A DNA stretch of 64,000 nt from Plantibacter flavus (GTDB lineage: Bacteria; Actinomycetota; Actinomycetes; Actinomycetales; Microbacteriaceae), in the NCBI RefSeq assembly GCF_900177615.1, contig NZ_FXAP01000001.1, forward strand, positions 688,825 to 752,824, in the 5' to 3' direction. Positions 7,744 through 16,434 of the stretch are shown piece after piece. Under the pieces are notes generated by a model. The model made no database searches. It worked only from the letters and a program-made list of their open reading frames with translations, and was not told the DNA's origin. The translations under genes and the position numbers were made by a program. Each line of letters begins with the position of its first letter. The first letter of the stretch is position 1.

Positions 7744-9114
7744 TTGAATTCACTCGTCCAGGCGTCACAGGCGGCAGGCTCGTCGGTCGGACTCGATGTC
7801 GACCGCATCACGATCAACGGCGGTATCCCGCTCAGAGGCCGCATCGAGGTCAAGGGTGCCAAGAACCTCGTGACCAAGGCGATGGTGGCGTCGCTGCTCG
7901 GCGAGAACGTCAGCGTCCTGCGCAACGTCCCGAACATCAGCGACGTCCGGGTGGTCCGCTCCCTGCTCGAGATCCACGGCGTGGACGTGACGGAGGGCGA
8001 GAACCCGAACGAGCTCCGCCTCGACCCGACCAACGTCGAGTCCGCCCACATGGAGGAGATCGACGCGCACGCCGGCTTCTCCCGGATCCCGATCCTGTTC
8101 TGCGGGCCGCTGCTCCACCGCCTCGGGGCGGCGTTCATCCCCGACCTCGGAGGTTGCCGCATCGGTGACCGCCCCATCGACTTCCACCTCGACGCGCTCC
8201 GCAAGTTCGGCGCGGTCGTGGAGAAGCTCCCGCAGGGCATCCGTCTCTCGGCCCCGAACGGTCTCCACGGGACGACGGTGCATCTCCCGTACCCGAGCGT
8301 CGGCGCCACGGAGCAGGTCCTGCTCACGGCGGTCCGCGCCAAGGGCACCACGGAGCTCAAGGGTGCGGCGATCGAGCCGGAGATCATGGATCTCATCGCC
8401 GTCCTCCAGAAGATGGGCGCGATCATCTCCTACGAGCCGAACCGCGTGATCCTCATCGAGGGCGTGGACAAGCTCGAGGGGTACGACCACACGGCCATCG
8501 GCGACCGCAACGAGGCAGCGAGCTGGGCGTCGGCCGCGCTCGCGACCGACGGCGACGTCTTCGTCGGCGGCGCCAAGCAGCAGGACATGATGACGTTCCT
8601 CAACATCTTCCGCAAGGCCGGTGGCGGGTTCGACATCACCGACGACGGCATCCGGTTCTACCGCAAGGAGGAGCTGAAGCCCGTGGTCATCGAGACCGAC
8701 GTGCACCCCGGCTTCATGACGGACTGGCAGCAGCCCCTCATCGTCGCGCTGACGCAGGCGACGGGCGAGTCGATCGTCCACGAGACCGTCTACGAGAACC
8801 GGTTCGGCTTCACGGATGCCCTCAACACCATGGGCGCGAACATCGTCGTGCACCCCAACGGGCTGTCGGGTACGCCTCGTCGCGTGCCGCGGCGCAACCT
8901 CGAGCAGGCCGCCGTGATCAACGGCCCGACGCCGTTGCACGGTGCCGACATCGAGGTACCCGACCTCCGCGGCGGCTTCAGCCACCTCATCGCGGCGCTC
9001 ACCGCCGAGGGCAAGTCGACGGTCAGCAACGTCGGCATCATCAGCCGTGGGTACGAGAACTTCATCGTGAAGCTCCAGCAGCTCGGTGCTGACTTCGTCC
9101 TCGAAACGAAGTAG
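7744..9114 (+). CDS. murA: UDP-N-acetylglucosamine 1-carboxyvinyltransferase
   Basis: This 456-aa protein catalyses the first committed step of peptidoglycan synthesis, enolpyruvyl transfer from PEP to UDP-GlcNAc. KGAKNLVTKAM corresponds to the N-terminal KGAKN block and GGCRIGDRP carries the PEP-reactive cysteine, here Cys138. That residue is Cys, not the Asp that makes some actinobacterial MurA enzymes fosfomycin-insensitive. Relative to E. coli there are extra residues (MEEIDAHAGFS) before the conserved Arg of the RAS-like loop. The start is TTG 7744 behind a purine-rich AGGCAGTAGG. It is followed after 6 nt by the acyltransferase. Confidence 0.95.
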   Translation: MNSLVQASQAAGSSVGLDVDRITINGGIPLRGRIEVKGAKNLVTKAMVASLLGENVSVLRNVPNISDVRVVRSLLEIHGVDVTEGENPNELRLDPTNVESAHMEEIDAHAGFSRIPILFCGPLLHRLGAAFIPDLGGCRIGDRPIDFHLDALRKFGAVVEKLPQGIRLSAPNGLHGTTVHLPYPSVGATEQVLLTAVRAKGTTELKGAAIEPEIMDLIAVLQKMGAIISYEPNRVILIEGVDKLEGYDHTAIGDRNEAASWASAALATDGDVFVGGAKQQDMMTFLNIFRKAGGGFDITDDGIRFYRKEELKPVVIETDVHPGFMTDWQQPLIVALTQATGESIVHETVYENRFGFTDALNTMGANIVVHPNGLSGTPRRVPRRNLEQAAVINGPTPLHGADIEVPDLRGGFSHLIAALTAEGKSTVSNVGIISRGYENFIVKLQQLGADFVLETK

Positions 9115-9120
9115 TCCGCC

Positions 9121-9861
9121 GTGGGGGTGGAACGGTCGAGGCCGTCGATCTACTGGTTGCTGTCGTCGATCGCGATCCCGCCGTTCAGTGCTCTCGTCAA
9201 GCTCCGCGTCCGGCACGGCGAACGTCTGCCGCAGGAGGGGCCGTTCATCCTGTCGCCCAACCACGACAGCGAGTTCGACCCCCTGATCATGGGCGTGGCC
9301 GTCTGGCGGCTCGGGCGACAGCCCCGCTTCATGGCGAAGGGGAGTCTGTTCACGGTCCCGGTGGTCGGGTGGTTGTTGCGGAAGTCCGGACAGATCCCCG
9401 TCGAGCGCGAGGGTTCCGCCCGTGGGATGGACCCCGTCAGCGCTGCAGCACAGCTGACCGAACGCGGGCAGGGTGTCGTCGTGTATCCGGAGGGCTCGCT
9501 CACCCGCGACCCGGGCCTGTGGCCGATGCGCGGACGCACCGGTGCGGTCCGAATTGCCCTCACGCACGGTCTGCCGGTCATCCCTGCCGCCCACTGGGGC
9601 ACGCAGGAGGTCATGCCGCGGTACGGCAAGCTGCGGGTGTTCCCGTTGCGGAAGCGCGTCGAGGTCGCCATCGGCGAGCCGGTGGACCTCTCGGCCTTCA
9701 TCGGGCGGCCGCTAGACTCGAAGACGCTGAACGAGGCGACCGAGGTCGTCATGCAGGCCATCACCGCCCTCTGCGAGGAACTGCGCGGTGCTCAAGCTCC
9801 CACGGAGCGTTGGGATCCCTCGAAACACCAGCAGAAGGAGACAGGCCGCTTTGAGTCCTAG
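9121..9861 (+). CDS. 1-acyl-sn-glycerol-3-phosphate acyltransferase (PlsC family)
   Basis: This 246-aa protein has the LPLAT/AGPAT motifs in order: NHDSEFD (HxxxxD, catalytic) near residue 46 and YPEGSLTRD (the FPEG-type glycerol-phosphate binding motif) near residue 123. It should acylate lysophosphatidate on the inner membrane face in phospholipid synthesis. The start is GTG 9121, 6 nt after murA. Its end overlaps the chosen gpsA start by 11 nt. The adjacent gpsA makes glycerol-3-phosphate for the same pathway. Several PlsC-like paralogues are usual in actinobacteria, so I give no gene symbol. Confidence 0.88.
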   Translation: MGVERSRPSIYWLLSSIAIPPFSALVKLRVRHGERLPQEGPFILSPNHDSEFDPLIMGVAVWRLGRQPRFMAKGSLFTVPVVGWLLRKSGQIPVEREGSARGMDPVSAAAQLTERGQGVVVYPEGSLTRDPGLWPMRGRTGAVRIALTHGLPVIPAAHWGTQEVMPRYGKLRVFPLRKRVEVAIGEPVDLSAFIGRPLDSKTLNEATEVVMQAITALCEELRGAQAPTERWDPSKHQQKETGRFES

Positions 9862-10990
9862 GAACGTTCCGCAACCACCGGCCGCCACGAGGGTCGCCGT
9901 GCTCGGAGCGGGCAGCTGGGGCACGACGTTCGGCAAGATCCTCGCGGACGGTGGTTCCGACGTGGTCATGTGGGCCAGACGACCCGAGCTCGCGCGCGAG
10001 ATCACCGAAGCCAAGCGCAACAGCGACTACCTGCCCGGCATCAATCTGCCGATGCGGATGACCGCGACCGCGAGCATGGTCGACGCCGTGCGTGGTGCCT
10101 CGGTCGTGTTCCTGTCGGTCCCGAGCCAGTCGTTGCGAGACAACCTCATCGCGCTCCGCCCGCACCTCGAGGACGGAACGCTCGTCGTGTCGCTCATGAA
10201 GGGCGTCGAGCGTCGCAGCGGATCCCGGATGAGCGAGGTCATCCGCGAGACCCTCGACATCGACCCGTCCCGCATCGCCGTCGCCTCCGGCCCGAACCTC
10301 GCGCTCGAGATCGCCCGCGAGCAGCCGACGGCCGCCGTGATCTCCTCGGAGAGCCTCGAGACGGCACAGACGGTCGCGCTCCTCGCGCGCAACCGGTATT
10401 TCCGCAGTTTCGTGAACACCGACGTCATCGGCACCGAGTTCGGCGGCGTGCTCAAGAACCTCATCGCCGTCGCGATCGGCATCGTCGACGGCGTCGGCTA
10501 CGGCGAGAACACGAAGGCCTCCATCATCACCCGCGGGCTGGTCGAGATGACCGACTTCGCGGTGGCCCACGGCGCGCAGCCGGAGACCCTCTCGGGCCTG
10601 GCCGGGCTCGGCGACCTCATCGCGACCTGCCAATCGCCGCTGTCCCGCAACAACACGGCGGGGCGTCTGCTCGGCCAGGGGTATCAGTTCGACGACGTCG
10701 TCAAACAGATGCAGCAGACCGCGGAGGGGCTCGCGTCCGTGGCACCGGTGCTCGAGCTGGCCAAGGCGAAGGGGGTCGCGATGCCCATCGTCGAACAGGT
10801 CAAGCAGGTACTCGACGGCACGCTCGACCCGAAGGACATCGCACCGCACCTCACGACCGACGACGACGAACCCCAGGGGGAGAGAAGCAACGATGACGCA
10901 CAAGACCGGAGTGGTGGTGCTCTTTGGAGGCCGTTCAAGCGAGCACTCGATCAGCTGCGCAACGGCGGGCGGCGTCCTCGCCGCGATTGA
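9851..10990 (+). CDS. gpsA: NAD(P)-dependent glycerol-3-phosphate dehydrogenase
   Basis: GpsA reduces dihydroxyacetone phosphate to sn-glycerol-3-phosphate. The Rossmann motif VAVLGAGSWGTTFGK lies near the N-terminus, and GVKNLIA-like (GGVLKNLIAVAIG) and GLAGLGDLIATC blocks follow. I choose TTG 9851, preceded by AAGGAGACAGG, rather than any start inside the acyltransferase gene. At 379 aa it is longer than the usual ~335-345: the frame runs 98 nt into ddl and adds a basic tail (GGALWRPFKRALDQ and on). In a neighbouring frame a stop (10894-10896) would give the ATGA overlap used elsewhere in the window, so a recent frameshift or sequencing indel near the end is possible. Confidence 0.92.
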   Translation: MSPRNVPQPPAATRVAVLGAGSWGTTFGKILADGGSDVVMWARRPELAREITEAKRNSDYLPGINLPMRMTATASMVDAVRGASVVFLSVPSQSLRDNLIALRPHLEDGTLVVSLMKGVERRSGSRMSEVIRETLDIDPSRIAVASGPNLALEIAREQPTAAVISSESLETAQTVALLARNRYFRSFVNTDVIGTEFGGVLKNLIAVAIGIVDGVGYGENTKASIITRGLVEMTDFAVAHGAQPETLSGLAGLGDLIATCQSPLSRNNTAGRLLGQGYQFDDVVKQMQQTAEGLASVAPVLELAKAKGVAMPIVEQVKQVLDGTLDPKDIAPHLTTDDDEPQGERSNDDAQDRSGGALWRPFKRALDQLRNGGRRPRRD

Positions 10991-11984
10991 CCGCGAACGG
11001 TACGACGTCTACCCGGTCGGGATCGCCCACGACGGCTCGTACGTCCTCGAGGTCGACGACCCGAGCCGGTACGCGCTCGACCCAGCCCACCTGCCGGAGG
11101 TCGACCCCTCGCGGCCGGCCGTGCGCTGGCCTGAGCGCGTCGGCAGCCGTGAGCTGACCGTCGTCGGGGAGGACGGCGTCCCGTTCACCCTCGGCCCCAT
11201 CGACATCGTCTTCCCGATCCTCCACGGTCGGTTCGGCGAGGACGGCACCGTACAGGGCATGCTCGAGCTCGTCGACCTCCCGTACGTCGGCTCCGGCGTC
11301 CTCGCGTCCTCCCTCGGCATGGACAAGCACTTCACGAAGACGGTGCTCCAGGCCGCCGGGATCGCCGTCGCCCCGTGGGTGCGGTTCACCTCCCACGACT
11401 GGGCCACGGCACCCGAGGAGGTGCTCGCATCGCTCGGATCGCTTGGGTCACCGGCGTTCGTGAAGCCGGCGCGAGCCGGTTCGAGCGTCGGCGTGTCGAA
11501 GGTGTCGACGCCGGACGCGTTCCGTGCAGCGATCGAACTGGCCCTCGCCGAGGACTCGACCGTGCTCGTCGAGACCGGTCTGGTGGGCCGCGAGGTCGAG
11601 TGTGCGGTCCTCGAGTCCCTCCCCGGCGAGGCGCCTCGTGTCTCGGTGGCCGGCGAGGTCGTCGTGACCGGACGCGACTTCTACGATTTCGAGGCCAAGT
11701 ACCTCGACGCACCCGGTATCGAGCTCGTCTGCCCCGCCGACCTTCGTCCCGAGGAGTTGTCGGAGATGCAGGACCTCTCGCGTCGGGCGTTCGAGGCGTT
11801 GGGCTGCGCGGGGCTCGCCCGGGTCGACTTCTTCTTGACCGCGGACGGCTTCGTCGTCAACGAGGTCAACACCATGCCGGGGTTCACCCCGATCTCGATG
11901 TTCCCGAGCTGCTGGTTGGCCTCGGGGCTCAGCTACCCCGAGCTCATCACCGAGCTGATCGAGGTCGCGCGCGCCCGCTCCTGA
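10893..11984 (+). CDS. ddl: D-alanine--D-alanine ligase
   Basis: This 363-aa ATP-grasp enzyme joins two D-Ala for peptidoglycan precursors. FGGRSSEHSISCATAG is the N-terminal DDL signature; LHGRFGEDGTVQGMLE and the ATP-grasp elements KPARAGSSVGVSKV and EVNTMPGFTPISMFP follow. The start is ATG 10893 behind GGGGGAGAGAAG. It lies inside the 3' part of the gpsA frame. Together with murA in the same transcription direction it forms an envelope-precursor cluster. It ends 20 nt before the stop of the convergent DUF3515 gene. Confidence 0.96.
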   Translation: MTHKTGVVVLFGGRSSEHSISCATAGGVLAAIDRERYDVYPVGIAHDGSYVLEVDDPSRYALDPAHLPEVDPSRPAVRWPERVGSRELTVVGEDGVPFTLGPIDIVFPILHGRFGEDGTVQGMLELVDLPYVGSGVLASSLGMDKHFTKTVLQAAGIAVAPWVRFTSHDWATAPEEVLASLGSLGSPAFVKPARAGSSVGVSKVSTPDAFRAAIELALAEDSTVLVETGLVGREVECAVLESLPGEAPRVSVAGEVVVTGRDFYDFEAKYLDAPGIELVCPADLRPEELSEMQDLSRRAFEALGCAGLARVDFFLTADGFVVNEVNTMPGFTPISMFPSCWLASGLSYPELITELIEVARARS

Positions 11985-12004
11985 ATGCAGCGGCGCCGGA
12001 ACGG

Positions 12005-12496
12005 TCAGCCGTCGGTGGGGATCGGGAGGTCGGCGTCGCCGAGGGCGGTGCACTTCCCGGTGACCGGGAGCACGGAGACTGCAGGCGCCAGATCGGCCAG
12101 CACGGTGCTGCTGGCGACGGCGTCGCCGTCGAGCACGATCTCGACCGCGGGCGTACGCCCGAAGGTGGTGAACCGGTAGTTCGGCGCGTCGGCGTCGTCG
12201 ATGATCCAGTCGACCCCGTTCACCGACTGGCACTGCTGCGTGGTCGGGCCGGGGATCGCGACGCCGCAGTGCAGGAGGACCGTCGCGGGATCGCCCCAGG
12301 CGCCCGTGGCCTGGGCGTCGGTCCCTCGCTCGGGCAGCTCGGCGACGACGTCGGGCAGACGCACCGTGACCTCCGCGCACTGCGGGTTGTTCGCATCGGC
12401 GGCGGGTTCGAGCGCGACGGCGGGCGCGCAGCCCGCCAGGGCCAGGGTTGCGGCTGCGGCGAGGGCGGTGGCGAGGAGCGCACGAATCGGGGACAT
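12005..12496 (-). CDS. DUF3515 family lipoprotein
   Basis: This 163-aa protein has a signal sequence ending in the lipobox LALAGC and so should be an exported lipoprotein. The mature part (conserved cysteines in NPQCAEV, LLHCGV, TQQCQ and TGKCTA) fits DUF3515, an actinobacterial family usually encoded beside ddl and thiL as here. I choose ATG 12496: TAGCCT on the minus strand (12510-12505) lies 8 nt upstream, and a start farther upstream would overlap thiL. Function unknown; neighbours suggest an envelope role. Confidence 0.82.
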   Translation of the reverse strand: MSPIRALLATALAAAATLALAGCAPAVALEPAADANNPQCAEVTVRLPDVVAELPERGTDAQATGAWGDPATVLLHCGVAIPGPTTQQCQSVNGVDWIIDDADAPNYRFTTFGRTPAVEIVLDGDAVASSTVLADLAPAVSVLPVTGKCTALGDADLPIPTDG

Positions 12497-12504
12497 CGCC
12501 CACC

Positions 12505-12514
12505 AGGCTACCGT
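12505..12514. promoter_or_regulatory. Overlapping divergent -10 boxes (DUF3515 gene / thiL)
   Basis: On the minus strand TAGCCT (12510-12505) sits 8 nt before the DUF3515 start. On the plus strand TACCGT (12509-12514) sits 7 nt before the thiL start. The two -10 hexamers share the same TA base pairs (12509-12510), and the two start codons are only 25 bp apart. RNA polymerase could hardly occupy both promoters at once. Confidence 0.6.
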
Positions 12515-12521
12515 TGATCCC

Positions 12522-13538
12522 ATGAACGAGTCTGGGAGCGCGTCCGACGATCACGGAACGGTCGGGCCCTGTGTCGGGGACCTCGCCGAGGGGGAGCTGC
12601 TCGAGCGCATCTTCCCTCGCCTGCCGCACGCCGACGCCGAACTCCTCGGACCGGGTGACGATGCCGCTGTCGTCCTGGCGCCGGACGGTCGGTTCGTCGT
12701 CACGACGGACACGATGATCCACGGGCCGGACTTCCGGCTGGCGTGGTCGAGCGCCCACGACCTGGGGTGGAAGGCTGCGGCCAGCAACCTGGCGGACGTG
12801 GCGGCGATGGGGGCGCGTCCGACGGCACTCGTCGTCGCACTCGCCATGCCCAAGCACCTGCCGGTCGCCGTCCTCGACGGGTTCGCAGACGGACTGCGCG
12901 ACGCCTGTGCCGAGCTCGCGCCCGGCTGCGGTGTCGTCGGTGGCGATCTGGCCGTGTCCGACGTCTTCATGATCGCGGTGACGGCGTTCGGCGACCTCGA
13001 GGGTCGTGCCCCCGTCCGACGCGACGGAGCGCGACCCGGCGACGTGGTCGCGGTCGCGGGGGAGTTGGGTTCGGCTGCGGCAGGCCTGCGACTCCTCTTC
13101 TCACGTGGGGTCGACGCCGACGGCGTGCCCTCGGCCGAGGCGGCGGCCGGCCTGCGACGCGATCACCGGGTCGAGGTGGCGGCACAACTCGCACCACGGC
13201 CACCGATCGCCGCCGGTGTCGTCGCCGCCGTCGCCGGTGCCACGGCGATGCTCGACCTGTCGGACGGGCTCGCGCTCGACGCCGGTCGCCTTGCGCGGGC
13301 GAGCGGGGTCGCGATCGACCTGCGGGCCGAGGACCTGGGTGCCGACGTGGCGCTCGCCCTCGCCGGTGGCGAGGACCACTCCCTCCTGGCGACGTTCCCG
13401 GCCGCCACCACGATCCCCGCCGGCTTCCGGACCATCGGCATGGCCCGGACCGGTGCCGGGATCCTCGTCGACGGTGTGGCCTACGACGGCCGCGCCGGCT
13501 GGGACCCCTACCGGGACTGGGACGATGCGTCCGGTTGA
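12522..13538 (+). CDS. thiL: Thiamine-monophosphate kinase
   Basis: This 338-aa protein phosphorylates thiamine monophosphate to the coenzyme thiamine diphosphate. ELLGPGDDAAVVLAPDGR near residue 40 and the later STAM-type region (NLADVAAMGARPTALVVALAMP) and GGDLAVSDVFMIAVTAFGDLEGR follow the PurM/ThiL fold; LDLSDGLALDAGRLA is the metal-binding DLSDGL block. It starts at ATG 12522 with TACCGT 7 nt upstream and no ribosome-binding site (leaderless type). No TPP riboswitch-like structure precedes it. It is convergent with rsmD. Confidence 0.93.
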   Translation: MNESGSASDDHGTVGPCVGDLAEGELLERIFPRLPHADAELLGPGDDAAVVLAPDGRFVVTTDTMIHGPDFRLAWSSAHDLGWKAAASNLADVAAMGARPTALVVALAMPKHLPVAVLDGFADGLRDACAELAPGCGVVGGDLAVSDVFMIAVTAFGDLEGRAPVRRDGARPGDVVAVAGELGSAAAGLRLLFSRGVDADGVPSAEAAAGLRRDHRVEVAAQLAPRPPIAAGVVAAVAGATAMLDLSDGLALDAGRLARASGVAIDLRAEDLGADVALALAGGEDHSLLATFPAATTIPAGFRTIGMARTGAGILVDGVAYDGRAGWDPYRDWDDASG

Positions 13539-13602
13539 GCGGTGTACCCGGCCGCCGCGGCGCGAGGACCCTGCGGTGACGCGGTGACGGTGACGCGGTG
13601 GC

Positions 13603-14175
13603 TCAGACCGGCGTGATCCACCAGACGACGGTCTCGCCGTAGGTGCTCTTCCGCAGGACCTCGAGAGCTGCGGGAAGGGTCGGTTCGGGCGAGCGTGAGC
13701 TCCGCTCGACGAGCACGAGCCCGTCGTCGGTCACCAGACCGACGAGCGCGGCGAGGTTGGCCGTGAGCTCCGGCTCGGGGAGGTCGTACGGGGGATCGAT
13801 GAAGACGAGGTCGGACGGGACCGTCGCCCCGGACAGATAGGCGCCGACCGACTTGGCGTGCACCGTGATGCGTGGTGCCGTGCCGCGAGGTGCTGCCGAG
13901 GTCACGATCCTCGCGTTGTCCCGACACAGCTTCGCTGCCTCCGACCCCCGGTCGACGAGGGTGATCACGGCGGCACCCCGGCTGGCGCACTCGAGCCCCA
14001 GTGACCCCGAGCCGGCGTACAGGTCGAGCACTTCGGCGCCTGCGATCACGTCGCGGGCCTCCAACGCGGAGAAGAGTGCCTCGCGGACGCGATCGCTCGT
14101 CGGTCGTGTACCGCTGCCCGGGACCCGGATCGTGCGTGATCCGGCGAAACCCGAGATGATCCTGATGCCGGCCAT
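13603..14175 (-). CDS. rsmD: 16S rRNA (guanine(966)-N(2))-methyltransferase
   Basis: This 190-aa class I SAM methyltransferase modifies G966 in 16S rRNA. It shows RPTSDRVREALFSAL, the RsmD N-terminal block, then motif I VLDLYAGSGSLGLECASRG and the catalytic DPPY in FIDPPYDLP. I choose ATG 14175 (MAGIRIISG), with GAGGATG upstream, because RsmD proteins begin at the xRIIxG strand; a longer frame to 14310 would overlap recG. In many actinobacteria rsmD lies directly beside coaD and recG; here it is divergent from recG with 71 bp between the starts. Confidence 0.93.
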   Translation of the reverse strand: MAGIRIISGFAGSRTIRVPGSGTRPTSDRVREALFSALEARDVIAGAEVLDLYAGSGSLGLECASRGAAVITLVDRGSEAAKLCRDNARIVTSAAPRGTAPRITVHAKSVGAYLSGATVPSDLVFIDPPYDLPEPELTANLAALVGLVTDDGLVLVERSSRSPEPTLPAALEVLRKSTYGETVVWWITPV

Positions 14176-14246
14176 GGTCCCATCCTCGCAGGCTGCGCGA
14201 AGCCGAGCGAACCGCGGTGTCCGAGGTCCCGAATAGAATCGACGGC

Positions 14247-16415
14247 ATGACGGGGATCGAGCTGGGCACGAAGCTCGGCGGTGTCCTCGGCGGACGAACG
14301 GCGACGGCACTCCAGAAGGCGTTCGGCGTGGAGACCGTCGGCGACCTCCTCGAGCACTACCCGCGTCGCTACGCGAAGCGCGGCGAGTTGACGGTCATCG
14401 GCCAGCTGCCGCTCGGCGAGGACGTGACGATCGTCGCCGACGTCCTCGAGGTCCGCGACCGCCAGATGAAGCAACGCAAGGGCTCCATCCTCGAGGTCGT
14501 CATCTCCGACGGTCAGGGTCGACTCAACCTCACCTTCTTCAACCAGCCCTGGCGGGCGAACGAACTCCGGCCGGGCTTGCGTGGCATCTTCGCGGGCAAG
14601 GTCGGTGACTACCGCGGCAGCTATCAGCTCGCACACCCGCAGTATCAGCTCTTCCCCGACGATGCCGACGCGCCGGCGCTCGCGGACGCCCAGGCGAAGG
14701 CGTGGTCGGAGGCGCCCATCCCCATCTACCCGGCGACGAGCACGATCACGAGCTGGAACCTCAAGCAGTCCGTGGAGCTGGTGCTCGACGCCCTGCCGCC
14801 GCAGGAGGACCCCGTCCCGCGGTCGGTCCGGGCGGCGAGGGGTGAGCTCTCCTTCGACGCCGCCATCCGTGCGGTCCACCGCCCGACGGTCGACCGCGAC
14901 TGGCAGCGCGGTCGCCGCAGCCTGCGGTACCAGGAGGCGTACCTCCTCCAGACGGCCCTGCTCCAGCAGCGCGCGGCCACCCGTGCCCTGGCGGCCGAGC
15001 CCCGCGTGCCGAAAGCCGGCGGCTACCTCGAGCGCCTCGATGCCGCGCTCCCGTTCGAGCTGACCGTCGACCAGCAGACGGTCGGCACGGAAATCGCGGC
15101 CGACCTCGCGCAGCCCAATCCGATGAACCGGCTCGTCCAGGGAGAGGTCGGCTCGGGCAAGACGCTCGTCGCCCTCCGGGCCATGGCGGCCGTCGCCGAC
15201 AGCGGGGGACAGTCGGTGCTGCTGGCGCCCACCGAGGTCCTCGCGGCGCAGCACCTGCGGTCGATCGTCCGTTCGCTCGGCCCCGACCTCTCGGCCGAGC
15301 TCATGCCGACGCTGCTCACCGGCCAGCTGCCGACGTCCGACCGCAAACGGGCGCTGCTGCGGATCGTCGCCGGCCAGGCCCGGATCGTGATCGGGACGCA
15401 CGCTCTGCTGGGTGACGCCGTGACCTTCGCCGATCTGGGGATGGTCGTCGTCGACGAACAGCACCGCTTCGGCGTGGAGCAGCGCGACCAGCTCCGTCAG
15501 AAGGGACGCACACCGCCGCACGTCCTCGTGCTGACCGCGACGCCGATCCCACGGACCGTTGCCATGACCGTCTTCGGCGACCTCGACGTCAGCATCATCA
15601 AGGAGCTGCCACGCGGCCGGCAGGGGATCGAGAGCTTCGTGGTCGCCTTGGCCGATCACCCGCGGTGGATCTCCCGCGTCTGGGAGCGCCTCGCCGAGGA
15701 ACTCGCGCTGGGGCGGCAGGGGTTCGTGGTGTGCCCGGCGATCGACGCCAAGGAGGTCGAGCCCGGCGAGGAACTCGAGGAGGACGCCGACCCGGCGCGC
15801 CCGATCGCGTCCGTGCTCACCACGGTGGAGCAGCTGCGTACCCATCCACTGCTGGCGTCCCGACGCATCGACGTCCTCCACGGCCGGATGAGCGCGGAGG
15901 AGAAGGACCGGACGATGCGGGCCTTCGCCGCCGGTGAGATCGACGTGCTCGTGGCGACGACGGTCATCGAGGTGGGCGTCGACGTCCCGAACGCCTCGAC
16001 GATGGTCGTGCTCGACGCGGAGCGTTTCGGGGTGTCGCAGCTCCACCAGCTCCGCGGACGCGTCGGTCGGGGCGGCGTCCCCGGGCTGTGTCTGCTCGTC
16101 ACCGCGGCGGAGGCGGAGAGCACCGCTCGCGAGCGCGTCGACGCGGTGGCCGCGACGCTCGACGGCTTCGACCTCGCGCAGGTCGACCTCGAGCTGCGGC
16201 GCGAGGGCGACGTCCTCGGCAGTATGCAGTCGGGCGGGCGGTCGTCGCTCAAGCTGCTCCGGGTCGTGCACGACAGTGAGGTCATCATCGAGGCGCGGGC
16301 GGATGCCGCCGGGCTCCTCGACACCGACCCCGACCTCGCCGACCACCCGGTGCTGGCCGAAGCGCTCCGCCGGCGCCTCGACGAATCCGACCGCGCCGCG
16401 CTCGCCAAGAACTGA
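14247..16415 (+). CDS. recG: ATP-dependent DNA helicase RecG
   Basis: This 722-aa protein is the branch-migration and fork-reversal helicase. An N-terminal wedge/OB domain is followed by helicase lobe 1 with Walker A GEVGSGKTLVALRAM and the DExH-type box VVDEQHRFGVEQ, then VLTATPIPRT. Lobe 2 carries ATTVIEVGVDVPNA and the QLRGRVGRG motif VI. Start ATG 14247 has TAGAAT at 14234-14239, 7 nt upstream, and no ribosome-binding site. The slightly longer frame from 14217 starts before that -10 box and is rejected. Followed after 19 nt by coaD. Confidence 0.96.
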   Translation: MTGIELGTKLGGVLGGRTATALQKAFGVETVGDLLEHYPRRYAKRGELTVIGQLPLGEDVTIVADVLEVRDRQMKQRKGSILEVVISDGQGRLNLTFFNQPWRANELRPGLRGIFAGKVGDYRGSYQLAHPQYQLFPDDADAPALADAQAKAWSEAPIPIYPATSTITSWNLKQSVELVLDALPPQEDPVPRSVRAARGELSFDAAIRAVHRPTVDRDWQRGRRSLRYQEAYLLQTALLQQRAATRALAAEPRVPKAGGYLERLDAALPFELTVDQQTVGTEIAADLAQPNPMNRLVQGEVGSGKTLVALRAMAAVADSGGQSVLLAPTEVLAAQHLRSIVRSLGPDLSAELMPTLLTGQLPTSDRKRALLRIVAGQARIVIGTHALLGDAVTFADLGMVVVDEQHRFGVEQRDQLRQKGRTPPHVLVLTATPIPRTVAMTVFGDLDVSIIKELPRGRQGIESFVVALADHPRWISRVWERLAEELALGRQGFVVCPAIDAKEVEPGEELEEDADPARPIASVLTTVEQLRTHPLLASRRIDVLHGRMSAEEKDRTMRAFAAGEIDVLVATTVIEVGVDVPNASTMVVLDAERFGVSQLHQLRGRVGRGGVPGLCLLVTAAEAESTARERVDAVAATLDGFDLAQVDLELRREGDVLGSMQSGGRSSLKLLRVVHDSEVIIEARADAAGLLDTDPDLADHPVLAEALRRRLDESDRAALAKN

Positions 16416-16434
16416 GCACCGATAGGCTGGCGGC

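Noticed and set aside
12400-12522. TPP riboswitch before thiL
   Set aside because: The transcript appears to begin at or near the start codon, leaving no room for a riboswitch, and no THI-box-like sequence is seen.
13575-13600. Short direct repeats of GTGACGCGGTG between thiL and rsmD
   Set aside because: Only two imperfect copies in a 64-bp convergent gap; consistent with chance in GC-rich DNA.
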